Shown: positions 1 through 8,867 of the stretch, piece after piece
How positions within the stretch are numbered: position 1 is the stretch's first letter
Layout: every line of letters begins with the position of its first letter
NCBI GenBank assembly: GCA_945882015.1
Contig: CAMCVM010000003.1
Location: 1-33,341, forward strand
Length of the DNA: 33,341 nucleotides
From: a candidate division TM6 bacterium GW2011_GWF2_32_72
GTDB lineage: Bacteria; Babelota; Babeliae; Babelales; CAIQNR01
Reading direction: 5' to 3'
Program-made: the position numbers and the translations under genes
The notes under the pieces: generated by a model
Database searches by the model: none
The model's input: only the letters and a program-made list of their open reading frames with translations
Told to the model about the DNA's origin: nothing

Positions 1-1
1 T

Positions 2-64
2 CATTTTAGTGTGTTTAGGCAAGTTGTAGAAACGCCACTTTGTGCATTTGATGATATAGAATAA
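2..64 (+). CDS. C-terminal tail of an upstream CDS (HFSVFRQVVETPLCAFDDIE*), product unknown
   Basis: Open frame from the window edge to TAA at 62-64, followed directly by a terminator-like hairpin. Confidence 0.4.
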   Translation, partial: HFSVFRQVVETPLCAFDDIE

Positions 65-65
65 A

Positions 66-90
66 AAAGGACCCCGAAGGGCCCTTAAAA
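66..90 (-). terminator. Rho-independent terminator of the minus-strand lon/lipoprotein unit
   Basis: Minus strand reads AAGGGCCC-TTCG-GGGTCCTT followed by a T run: stem with one G.U pair and a UUCG tetraloop. Confidence 0.75.
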
Positions 91-91
91 A

Positions 92-241
92 TTACTTTGA
101 ATCTTGAACGATTTCTTTAGTTTTTTTTGTCTCAGTTTTTGTAACTGCAGTTTCTTCTGAAACTTGCTTTTTATAAAAGCAGCCAGACAATAAACCTAAA
201 GAGCTCACAAGAACAACTGTAAGTGTAATGAAGTTTTTCAT
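92..241 (-). CDS. Small putative lipoprotein, 49 aa (MKNFITLTVVLVSSLGLLSGCFYKKQVSEETAVTKTETKKTKEIVQDSK)
   Basis: Complete ATG-TAA ORF below the track's size cutoff; signal peptide with LLSGC lipobox; terminator follows. Confidence 0.7.
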   Translation of the reverse strand: MKNFITLTVVLVSSLGLLSGCFYKKQVSEETAVTKTETKKTKEIVQDSK

Positions 242-300
242 AACAGTTTTCCTACGATAATAAAATGATAAATAATGTACCCAACAATGCTAGTGTATCG

Positions 301-2727
301 CTATTTACGTTTTTTGGTAGCTATTTTTTTGTAAGCAGTAATCGGTGTTACAAACGGTGATGTTTTAAGAGCAATTTTTAGAACTTCGTCCATGTTTTTC
401 ACGTAATGAATCGTGATATCAAGATTAGTTTCTTTTAATATTTCTTCAACATCATCTTTATTGTCATAAGGAACTAATGCTGTTTTAATTCCGTGCTGTT
501 TTGCAGCAAGTAATTTTTCTTTAAGACCACCTACTCCTAATACACGACCACGTAATGTGATTTCACCAGTCATTGCAATATGTGGCAGCACTGGATTTTT
601 AGTTAATGCCGAAACAATTGCAGTGCACATAGTAATACCAGCTGAAGGGCCATCTTTTGGTGTTGCACCTTCTGGTAAATGAATATGTAAATCTTTAGTA
701 CTATAAAAGTTTTTTGGAATTCCTAAATCAGCAACACGTGAACGAATATAACTTAATGCTGCATGTCCAGATTCTTGCATTACATCACCAAGTTGTCCTG
801 TTAGCGTAAAGCTACCTTTGCCTTGTAAAATAGTTACTTCTATTTCAAGGACATCCCCACCAAGTTCTGTCCATGCAAGCCCTGTGGCAAGCCCAACTTG
901 TTCTTCTTGTTCAAGCTTTGTTTGTTTATAAGGGGCATGTCCTAACCATTCACGCAGAAGCTCAGCAGTAACCGTAATCGATTTTTTTGTTTTTTCTTTT
1001 AATAATACTTGAATTGCTTTGCGCATTATTTTTGCAATTAAACGTTCAAGCTGACGAACCCCAGCTTCTTTAGTGTAGTGTGCAATTAATGTTTCAAGCA
1101 GTTCATCTGAAATCTTAAATTGAGCAGGAGTTAAACCGTATTCTTCTAAATTTTTTGAAAATAAGAATTTTTTAGCGATCATCAATTTTTCTTGATTAGT
1201 GTATCCAGAAAGATTAATGACTTCCATACGGTCAAACAATGGATAGGGAATACTTTCAATATGATTTGCAGTAGTAATAAACATTACTTTTGAAAGATCA
1301 TATTCTGCATCTAAAAAGTGGTCTACAAATGTTTTGTTTTGTTCTGGATCTAATACCTCAAGCAGTGCTGAAGCAGGGTCTCCGTGAACATCCATCGACA
1401 TTTTATCAATTTCATCAAGTAAAATAACTGGGTTAATCGTTTTTGCTTTACGCATTGCTTGAATAATTTTACCTGGAAGCGCACCAATATAAGTTCTTCT
1501 GTGGCCACGAATTTCTGCTTCGTCTTTAATACCACCTAAAGAAATTCTGACAAAGGTTCTACCTAAACTTTCTGCAATAGATTTTGCAAGCGAAGTTTTA
1601 CCTACACCAGGAGGACCAGCTAAACAAATAATTGGAGAGCGTTCTAAGGTTTTGGCAAACTTTTTAGCAGCTAAAAACTCAATAATACGTTCTTTAACTT
1701 TTTTAAGTCCAGCATGATGCGTGTTTAAAATGTTTTCTGCCTGGGTCAAACTAATGCGATCTTTACTTGCTTTGCTCCATGGCAGTGATGCAATCCAATC
1801 AACATAGTGCCTGCTTACCACTGCTTCAGAAGAAAGTGGCGGCATTTGTTCAAGACGCTTAAGTTCTTTATCAACTTTATCTAAAACGTCTTGAGGCGGC
1901 TTTAAAGCGATAATTGTTTCTTTTAATTGAGCAAACTCAGTTTGTTGGTCTTCGCGGCCAAGTTCTTTGTGAATCGCTTTAATTTGTTCGGTGAGGTAAT
2001 ATTCTCGTTGATTTTTTTCAACTTGCGTTTGGATATGACCTTTGATGCGTTGTTCAATTTCTAAAATTTCAATTTCTTTTTTCAAGAACATTGAAATAAT
2101 CATCATTCGCTCTTTAAGTGCAATTGCTTCAAGGACTTTTTGACGTTCATCAAAGGAAAGATTTAAATGAACGGCAATAGTGTCAACAATATAATCAATG
2201 TCTTCAGTCGTTTTTTCTGTACCAAATAAATCTTGTGGAGCTTTTTCATTAAGCTTTGAGTAGGTCAGATAAAGATCTTTTAACGTTCTCCAACCAGCTT
2301 CTTGTTCGGTTATTTTTTTCGGTTGCTGTGTCGGAAGGTCCTCAATATGAACACACGTAAAATCTTGCGTAGTGTCTGATTCAAGAATACGAGCTCGACC
2401 GATACCTTCAACTAAAATTTTTAAAGAACCATTAGGCATGCGCATAACTTGTAAAATAGTTGCGCGGGTTCCATATTGATAAATGTCATCTTGAGTTGGT
2501 TGTTCAACATTAGGATCTTTCTGAGCACTAATAAAAATAATTTTATTATGTTTTAAAGCGTATTCAACAGATCTAATGGATGAAGGTCTACCAACAATAA
2601 TAGGTAAAATACTTTTAGGTAGTAAAACTACATTTTTAAGGGGTAAAAGAGCCAAAAAATTACTATCTTCTTCTGAGATAGCTGGGGTAACAACATGTTC
2701 TTCAAGTAACTCTTTTTCTTTGTTCAT
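301..2727 (-). CDS. lon: ATP-dependent endopeptidase Lon
   Basis: 808 aa; Walker A GPPGVGKT; proteolytic Ser motif PKDGPSAG; Lon N-terminal domain start [10 protein letters not shown]. Confidence 0.97.
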   Translation of the reverse strand: MNKEKELLEEHVVTPAISEEDSNFLALLPLKNVVLLPKSILPIIVGRPSSIRSVEYALKHNKIIFISAQKDPNVEQPTQDDIYQYGTRATILQVMRMPNGSLKILVEGIGRARILESDTTQDFTCVHIEDLPTQQPKKITEQEAGWRTLKDLYLTYSKLNEKAPQDLFGTEKTTEDIDYIVDTIAVHLNLSFDERQKVLEAIALKERMMIISMFLKKEIEILEIEQRIKGHIQTQVEKNQREYYLTEQIKAIHKELGREDQQTEFAQLKETIIALKPPQDVLDKVDKELKRLEQMPPLSSEAVVSRHYVDWIASLPWSKASKDRISLTQAENILNTHHAGLKKVKERIIEFLAAKKFAKTLERSPIICLAGPPGVGKTSLAKSIAESLGRTFVRISLGGIKDEAEIRGHRRTYIGALPGKIIQAMRKAKTINPVILLDEIDKMSMDVHGDPASALLEVLDPEQNKTFVDHFLDAEYDLSKVMFITTANHIESIPYPLFDRMEVINLSGYTNQEKLMIAKKFLFSKNLEEYGLTPAQFKISDELLETLIAHYTKEAGVRQLERLIAKIMRKAIQVLLKEKTKKSITVTAELLREWLGHAPYKQTKLEQEEQVGLATGLAWTELGGDVLEIEVTILQGKGSFTLTGQLGDVMQESGHAALSYIRSRVADLGIPKNFYSTKDLHIHLPEGATPKDGPSAGITMCTAIVSALTKNPVLPHIAMTGEITLRGRVLGVGGLKEKLLAAKQHGIKTALVPYDNKDDVEEILKETNLDITIHYVKNMDEVLKIALKTSPFVTPITAYKKIATKKRK

Positions 2728-2743
2728 AACCTTAGCACCTAGT

Positions 2744-2757
2744 CCCTGTAAACAGGG
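2744..2757. promoter_or_regulatory. Perfect inverted repeat CCCTGT-AA-ACAGGG upstream of lon
   Basis: 6-bp arms with a 2-bp spacer, about 17 nt before the lon ATG. Confidence 0.35.
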
Positions 2758-2911
2758 TTTATGTGAAAATTAAGCTTAAATGTTTCATAAAGAGCTTAAA
2801 AATCGGTATTTAAATAACTGACTCTAGCATAACAAAGAAGGCTCTTTTAGTAAAACCTAAAATGACAACAAAAGAGATAATAGGCTTAATCAGCTTTTAA
2901 ATTTATAGTAA

Positions 2912-2940
2912 TTGGATTTTTTTCAAGGTGCAGTTATAAT
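2912..2940 (+). promoter_or_regulatory. sigma70-like promoter for the NTT gene cluster
   Basis: TTGGAT - 17 nt - TATAAT, about 100 nt upstream of the first NTT gene. Confidence 0.6.
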
Positions 2941-3036
2941 AGATACCTTCCTCTTAAGTTGTAATAAAGTATGGAAAAGGATTGAAAGATCCATTAGAGG
3001 GGAATTTCCTTGTTTTTGGAGGTAAAAGGGTAGGAT

Positions 3037-4344
3037 ATGTTTAATTTTAAGACACAAGAAGATAAAAAATACGGACTACTGTCTTTTATTTTTAGCCTTA
3101 TTATAGGAAGTTATTGGCTTTTTAGGCCTGTCAAAGATGCAGTTTTTTTAACAATGATTGGGAATTTGCATCAACCAAAAGCAAAGATGATTTCTTTATT
3201 TGTAGTTGGTTTTTTAGTACTGATTTATTCTTACCTTGTTGACAGGTATCCTCGTCATAAGTTGCTGTATGGAATAACTCTGTTTTACGCAATTGGTACA
3301 GCTATATTTGCTTTTTTTATTTGGCATCCAGAAACAGGATTGAGTAATACAGTTGCAAGCCCAGACCGCTATTTAGGGTGGTTTTGGTATATGTTTGTAG
3401 AAAGCTTTGGATCTATTATGGTTGCACTTTTCTGGTCATTTGTATCAGATACAACCAGTCCTGAAGTTGCAAAACGAAGATATTTTTCTGTGGCAATTGG
3501 TGGTCAAATGGGAGGGTTTATTTGTCCATTATTAGCTCAACAGATTACCTATAAATTTGGAACTGGAATTGCTTTAATTGTTCCAACTGTTTCATTATTT
3601 GTATTATTAGGTCTTGTTGCTTATTACATGAAGCATATTGCGCCATTTGATGAGCAAGCATCTTTAGAATTTAATCAAAAAAAAGCCCCACTTGAAGGAA
3701 AACCAAAAACAGGGTTTCTTGAAGGGGTTCGCCTTCTTTTTACGCGCCCTTATTTATTTGGAATTTTCACCATAGTTGCGCTTTACGAAATTGTGGTAAC
3801 AATTTTAGATTATCATTTTAAAGTACTTGCCAGCACCCATTATACTGGTGATGCATTAAGTAATTATTTGTATAGTTATGCATTATGGACTAATGGTATT
3901 GCTTTGCTCTGTTTATTTTTTGGTGTTGGAGCAGTTGGTAGAAGATTGGGGTTAACTAAAACTCTTTTATTGCTCCCAGCGTTAGTTGCTTGCGCTGTTT
4001 TAACGTTTAATGTATATCCAATATTAGAGATTGCTTTTATTATTATGGTATCATGCAAAGGTTTAAATTATGCATTAATTCAACCTTCAAAAGAACAGTT
4101 GTATATTCCAACCAGTAAAGAGTCAAAATATAAAGCAAAAGCATGGATTGATATGTTTGGGTCTCGTTCATCGAAAGGTATAGGTGCTGCAATAAATAAT
4201 TTCAAAGAAACGCTCGGAGAGGATTCTTTTATGTTTATTACTGCGTTTGTTTCAATGGGGTTAATTGGGGTATGGGCAATAGCTGCGTATATTGTTGGCA
4301 GAATCCATAAACAAGCGATTAAAGAAGATCGTTTGGTTTGTTAA
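3037..4344 (+). CDS. NTT/TLC-family nucleotide (ATP/ADP-type) transporter, copy 1
   Basis: Multi-TM protein with family motifs VKDAVF, VESFGS, YEIVVTILDYHFK and YIPTSKESKYKAKAWIDMFGSR; SD ggaggt upstream. Confidence 0.93.
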   Translation: MFNFKTQEDKKYGLLSFIFSLIIGSYWLFRPVKDAVFLTMIGNLHQPKAKMISLFVVGFLVLIYSYLVDRYPRHKLLYGITLFYAIGTAIFAFFIWHPETGLSNTVASPDRYLGWFWYMFVESFGSIMVALFWSFVSDTTSPEVAKRRYFSVAIGGQMGGFICPLLAQQITYKFGTGIALIVPTVSLFVLLGLVAYYMKHIAPFDEQASLEFNQKKAPLEGKPKTGFLEGVRLLFTRPYLFGIFTIVALYEIVVTILDYHFKVLASTHYTGDALSNYLYSYALWTNGIALLCLFFGVGAVGRRLGLTKTLLLLPALVACAVLTFNVYPILEIAFIIMVSCKGLNYALIQPSKEQLYIPTSKESKYKAKAWIDMFGSRSSKGIGAAINNFKETLGEDSFMFITAFVSMGLIGVWAIAAYIVGRIHKQAIKEDRLVC

Positions 4345-4386
4345 AATTAGTTTTATTCAACCATTTTAAATAAAGGTATTTTGTAT

Positions 4387-5760
4387 ATGGTTAGTGGTAT
4401 TATCCGCTTTTTTTATCCTTCGTTACAACATGAAGAATTAAGAAAATTTAGTCTCTATGGTCTTGCAGCATTTTTCACACTGGGAACTTACTGGATTTTA
4501 CGTTTATTAAAAGACGTTTTAATTTATGAATTAGCTTTTCCATCAGAATTAGGTTGGGCTGTCGGGTATGGTCGTGAATTTATTCCATCTATTAAATTGA
4601 TTTCATTAGGTACCGTTTTATTGTCAGTATTTATTTACAGTAAATTGATTGATATGTTTAAAAAACATCAATTGTTTTATGTAATTGGTACCTTCTATAT
4701 TATATTATTCGGTCTAACTACTACTGTTTTAGTTATTAATAATACCTACGGGCCACAAGTAATTGGTTGGTTCCCATTAGCTGCTATCGGTGTTATCAGT
4801 TATTTGGCAACTGAAAGCTTTGGGTCATTAATCATTGCACTCTTTTGGTCATTTGCAATTAGTACTACTAAAAGTGATGCAGCAAAACGTGGATTTCCAT
4901 TTATTATTGCAGTAGCTCAAATTGGAACTATTGGTGGTTCAGCGTTAGTTTACTTTAACCTTCCAGAATGGTTCTTGTTTGTATTATGTATGGCAACTAT
5001 TTTTGGATTATTGATGACTATCCGTTATGTGATGGCAACATTTACTCCAGAAGAACTTTCAAGCGATAAAGAAGAAAAAAAGACCAAACCTGACTTTTTA
5101 GCTGGTGTTAAATTGCTTGCAGCGCAACCGTACCTTTTAGGTGTCATGGTTGTTTCAACATTCTATGAAGTTGCAAAATCAGTTGTTGATTATCAAATGA
5201 AGTCTCAAGCAAATATTATCCCAACTATTAACTTTAAACAGTTTGTTGGTATTTATGGAATGAGCACAAACGCATTAGCATTTCTTATGGCGCTTTTAGG
5301 AACCAGTTTCTTAATGCAACGTATGGGACTTCGTTTCTGCTTGTTGCTTTACCCAGTATTGTTTGGTGGTTCTATGATTGGTCTTTATCTTTATTATATG
5401 ACCAATCCATCAGCAGAAGCTTTATTGTGGGCAACATTTGGTGTTATGATGTTTGTTACTGCAATTTCATACGCTGTTAATAACCCAACCAAAGAAATGA
5501 TGTATATTCCAACCAGCAAAGACGCAAAATTCAAAGTAAAAGGTTTGGTTGATATGTTCGGTTCACGTACCGCAAAAATGGGTGGTATGCAAATCGGTGG
5601 AGCACTTAACGTTCCAGCAAATCCACTTTTAAGTGTTGCAAATCTTATGGGCATGGGAACAATTATTTCCCTTGGTTTCATTGGGGTTTGGTTAGTTGTG
5701 GCAATTTATGTTGGTCAAAAGAATGCTCAATTGGTTAAAAATAATCAAATTATTGAGTAA
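4387..5760 (+). CDS. NTT/TLC-family nucleotide transporter, copy 2
   Basis: Motifs LLKDVL, TESFGS, FYEVAKSVVDYQMK and YIPTSKDAKFKVKGLVDMFGSR. The track begins at TTG 4381; ATG 4387 is preferred. Confidence 0.92.
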   Translation: MVSGIIRFFYPSLQHEELRKFSLYGLAAFFTLGTYWILRLLKDVLIYELAFPSELGWAVGYGREFIPSIKLISLGTVLLSVFIYSKLIDMFKKHQLFYVIGTFYIILFGLTTTVLVINNTYGPQVIGWFPLAAIGVISYLATESFGSLIIALFWSFAISTTKSDAAKRGFPFIIAVAQIGTIGGSALVYFNLPEWFLFVLCMATIFGLLMTIRYVMATFTPEELSSDKEEKKTKPDFLAGVKLLAAQPYLLGVMVVSTFYEVAKSVVDYQMKSQANIIPTINFKQFVGIYGMSTNALAFLMALLGTSFLMQRMGLRFCLLLYPVLFGGSMIGLYLYYMTNPSAEALLWATFGVMMFVTAISYAVNNPTKEMMYIPTSKDAKFKVKGLVDMFGSRTAKMGGMQIGGALNVPANPLLSVANLMGMGTIISLGFIGVWLVVAIYVGQKNAQLVKNNQIIE

Positions 5761-5881
5761 GCTTTTTTGAGCATTTGCCTGAGTTAAACACAAAGGTAAA
5801 AAGATTCAAGTGATAGGGGAACTGGAGGTTCATCTATTTGATAAGTTCTTTTGGCTTGTTTTGCAAAAAGGAAAAATTTTT

Positions 5882-7213
5882 ATGCTGAATCGTTTCGCTC
5901 AGACATTGTGGGGAACGTTTGAAAGTACACAAGAACGCATGAAGTTTATAAGACTTTCTGCAATTTTTGCTTTTATTATTGGAGTTTATTCTATTGTTCA
6001 AGTGACTAAAGACGTTATTTTTCTTCACACAGTAGGAATCGATTACCTGCCTTACGTTAAAATTTTTTCTTTATTTATAACTATCCCTCTTATTTTTCTC
6101 TATGGAAAATTGGTAGATATCTTTGCTCGGCATCATGTTTTTTATATTATATGTGTAGGGTATGCAGTTCTTTTTTGTCTTTTTGGGTTAGCGATAATAC
6201 ATCCAACAATTGGAATAACAAACACTGTTTTAAGCCCATCAAGGATTATTGGTTGGCTGTGGTATGCGGTAGTTGAAGGTTTTGGTTCTATTATTGTTTC
6301 TTTAACATGGAGTTTTATTAGCGATATTACCACTCCTGAGTCAGCAAAAAGAGGGTTTCCTGTTATTGCTTTAGGTGCTCAAATGGGAGGATTTTTTGGT
6401 CCACTCATTTTTTATTCAGCATCGTTACATTGGGGGCCTGTACCTTTTATTTTTATTGGTGCCCTTGGTAGTATTTGCATAGCTCTTTCACTGTTTTATT
6501 TTATGTCAGTAACTCCTCGGCATGAGCTTGTTGGGTTTCATGAACAAGAGCAAAAAGCACTCGCAGCTAAAACAAAAACAGAGTTTTTAGAAGGGCTTAA
6601 ACTAATTAGTTCTTCTGCTTATTTAATCGCAATTGTTTTAGTAGTTACTTTATACGAAGTGATTATTACTGTTTTTGAATTTCATGTTAAAACGCTTGCT
6701 CAAGTTGCCTATTGCACTCCGCATGATCTTAATTGTTTTCTGTTTAAATCGATGATTTATACCAATGGGGTTGCAGCACTTTTACTCTTATTAGGTATTG
6801 GAACGGTTGGCAGAAACTTAGGATTATTAAGAACGTTGTTATTGTTACCGTGTTTTATGGCTCTTGGCGTTCTATTATTATTTTTTCACTTTGATATTTC
6901 TACGGCGTTGTTTGTATTTGTCGGAGCAAAAGGGCTTAACCATGCATTAAATCAGCCTGCTAAAGAACAACTTTATATCCCTACCAGTAAAGCATCTCGG
7001 TATAAAGCAAAAGCATGGATTGATATATTTGGTTCAAGACTGGCAAAAGGTGTAGGTTCCTCTGTTCATATCCTTCGTCCTGTGCTACAATTGGCTTTTG
7101 TAGGGGTAAGTTCCCTTATTTCATTTAGTTTAATAGTAGTTTGGATTTTGGCGGCATTTTTTGTGGGGAAAGCGCATGCACAGGCGATCAAGCACGATAA
7201 GACAATCTGTTAA
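5882..7213 (+). CDS. NTT/TLC-family nucleotide transporter, copy 3
   Basis: Motifs VTKDVIF, VEGFGS, YEVIITVFEFHVK and YIPTSKASRYKAKAWIDIFGSR. In-frame ATG 5882 with upstream AAGGA is preferred to the track start at 5810. Confidence 0.92.
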   Translation: MLNRFAQTLWGTFESTQERMKFIRLSAIFAFIIGVYSIVQVTKDVIFLHTVGIDYLPYVKIFSLFITIPLIFLYGKLVDIFARHHVFYIICVGYAVLFCLFGLAIIHPTIGITNTVLSPSRIIGWLWYAVVEGFGSIIVSLTWSFISDITTPESAKRGFPVIALGAQMGGFFGPLIFYSASLHWGPVPFIFIGALGSICIALSLFYFMSVTPRHELVGFHEQEQKALAAKTKTEFLEGLKLISSSAYLIAIVLVVTLYEVIITVFEFHVKTLAQVAYCTPHDLNCFLFKSMIYTNGVAALLLLLGIGTVGRNLGLLRTLLLLPCFMALGVLLLFFHFDISTALFVFVGAKGLNHALNQPAKEQLYIPTSKASRYKAKAWIDIFGSRLAKGVGSSVHILRPVLQLAFVGVSSLISFSLIVVWILAAFFVGKAHAQAIKHDKTIC

Positions 7214-7259
7214 AGTTATCTATAGTATTATTAAATTAAGTAATCATAATAAAAATAAT

Positions 7260-7297
7260 AAGCCTTTGTTGATCGTTTTCAACCGAGGCTTTTTTTG
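7260..7297 (+). terminator. Rho-independent terminator after NTT copy 3
   Basis: AAGCCTttGTTGA-loop-TCAACcgAGGCTT followed by a T run. Confidence 0.75.
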
Positions 7298-7339
7298 TCT
7301 TTAAAGCATAAATTTTATTAGTTTTAAGAGAGGGTCCGC

Positions 7340-8743
7340 ATGCGTCTTGCTTTAGTAGAAAGAATCAAGAGTCTTTGGCAAATTGATCCAGAAGAGCAAT
7401 TAAAAACATGGTTTTTAGGTTTTTCTTTTTTCTTTTTAATTTTTTCTTACACTTTAATTAAAGAACTTAAAGATTCTATTTTTATGGCAATTATTGGAAC
7501 TTCAACCTATGTTCCAGCTGCAAAACTACTGACAATTTTAGCATTGATCCCGTTAGTTTTTTTCTATTCAAAATTAGTTGATAATATGCGTCGTTATCAA
7601 TTACTTTGTTTTTGTGCAACATTGTATGCCGTAATAGGCTTTTTATGTACCTACTTGGTGGGGCATGATGTTATTGGTCTTGCTAATGCAGATGCAAGCC
7701 CTTCAAGAATTTTTGGGTGGGTATTTTATTTCTTTGTAGAAACATTTTCTCCGTTTGTTTTGAGTGTATATTGGGCATTTTTAAACTCTGTTACTAACCC
7801 CCAAACAGCAAAAAAGAATTATGGAATTTTAATTTCTTTTTCAAAAATAGGTGGTATGGCAAGTTCAGGTATTGGTTGGTTACTTTTATATTATAGTCGA
7901 TGGTTTCATGTAAAAGGTGTAAATGACGTTGCTCTTATTCAAATTTTACTTTTACTTTCTTCTGTAACACTCTTGTTGGTTCCCCTTATTATTACATGGA
8001 TGATGAAAAAAGTACCGGGTAAATATTTACATGGCTATGAAGCTGCGTATCAATTTGAAAAACAGCAAACTAAAGAAGGCAAAGATCAAACGGGAATTTT
8101 GTCTGGGCTGGTGATGTTGCTTAAATATCCATATACCTTTGGTATTTTTGGAATTGTACTTTTTTATGAAGTGATTAGCTCTGTATTAAGCTATCAACGT
8201 CTTGGTATGGCTCAAGAAGCAAGCTGCGGCGTTGCAGGAGTTTCTTGCTTTCTTTTAGGACTTACTTTTTTAATTCATTGTGTTGGTTTTATTATTTCTT
8301 TCTTTGGGACGCGTACCCTTATTATGACTCTTGGAGAAAGAATTTCTTTATTGATTGTGCCGATTTCTATGGGTATTTTAGTATTTTATTATACCTTTAG
8401 TACTTCTCCAATTTCATTATTAATTTGCTTTATTGTGGTACGTGCAATTTATTACGCATTTAGTCAGCCAATTACCGAAGCATTATATATTCCAACAGTT
8501 AAAGCAGTTAAGTTTAAGTCAAAATCTTGGATTGACACATTTGGCAGAAAAATGGCAAAAGGTGTAGGGTCTGTTTTTAATGGGATCTCTTCGGTCTTTG
8601 GGGCTGCATGGTTCCAGGTAATTCATACCGGTTTATTTGGGGTAATTATTCTGCTTTGGGTTGTTGTAGCTTATTTATTGGGCAAACGTTACCATGAAGC
8701 TATTAAAAACCAAGAAGTTATTGGGTCAGAAGAATACGAATAG
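7340..8743 (+). CDS. NTT/TLC-family nucleotide transporter, copy 4 (divergent)
   Basis: Motifs LKDSIF, VETFS, FYEVISSVLSYQRL and YIPTVKAVKFKSKSWIDTFG; lies beyond the terminator at 7260-7297. Confidence 0.9.
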   Translation: MRLALVERIKSLWQIDPEEQLKTWFLGFSFFFLIFSYTLIKELKDSIFMAIIGTSTYVPAAKLLTILALIPLVFFYSKLVDNMRRYQLLCFCATLYAVIGFLCTYLVGHDVIGLANADASPSRIFGWVFYFFVETFSPFVLSVYWAFLNSVTNPQTAKKNYGILISFSKIGGMASSGIGWLLLYYSRWFHVKGVNDVALIQILLLLSSVTLLLVPLIITWMMKKVPGKYLHGYEAAYQFEKQQTKEGKDQTGILSGLVMLLKYPYTFGIFGIVLFYEVISSVLSYQRLGMAQEASCGVAGVSCFLLGLTFLIHCVGFIISFFGTRTLIMTLGERISLLIVPISMGILVFYYTFSTSPISLLICFIVVRAIYYAFSQPITEALYIPTVKAVKFKSKSWIDTFGRKMAKGVGSVFNGISSVFGAAWFQVIHTGLFGVIILLWVVVAYLLGKRYHEAIKNQEVIGSEEYE

Positions 8744-8752
8744 GTTTAAAAA

Positions 8753-8780
8753 TTGTCTTTTTTTAAAAATTTAGTATATT
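8753..8780 (+). promoter_or_regulatory. sigma70-like promoter for rpsB
   Basis: TTGTCT - 16 nt - TATATT. Confidence 0.5.
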
Positions 8781-8795
8781 AAAAGCTCTTTACAA

Positions 8796-8860
8796 ACCCT
8801 TGCTTTTATTGATCAGGGTGGCATTAAGCCAGAAAGCAAGTAGTACAACCCTGGAAAAGG
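8796..8860 (+). promoter_or_regulatory. Structured rpsB 5' leader, possible pseudoknot (r-protein leader candidate)
   Basis: CTTGCTTT (8799-8806) complements AAAGCAAG (8833-8840); internal TGGC-ATTAA-GCCA; loop CAGGGT (8814-8819) complements ACCCTG (8848-8853) just before the SD. Confidence 0.5.
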
Positions 8861-8867
8861 TTTTCAA

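Noticed and set aside
1350-1535. Antisense ORFs inside lon, NTT genes, dsbD, cca, tolA-like and others (e.g. 1350..1535, 5394..5681, 20724..20939, 25688..26077, 31571..31876)
   Set aside because: Shadow frames of confidently assigned genes, without family motifs or independent RBS.
2731-2757. CIRCE-like element upstream of lon (TTAGCACC resembles the left half TTAGCACTC)
   Set aside because: No matching GAGTGCTAA right half at the required spacing.
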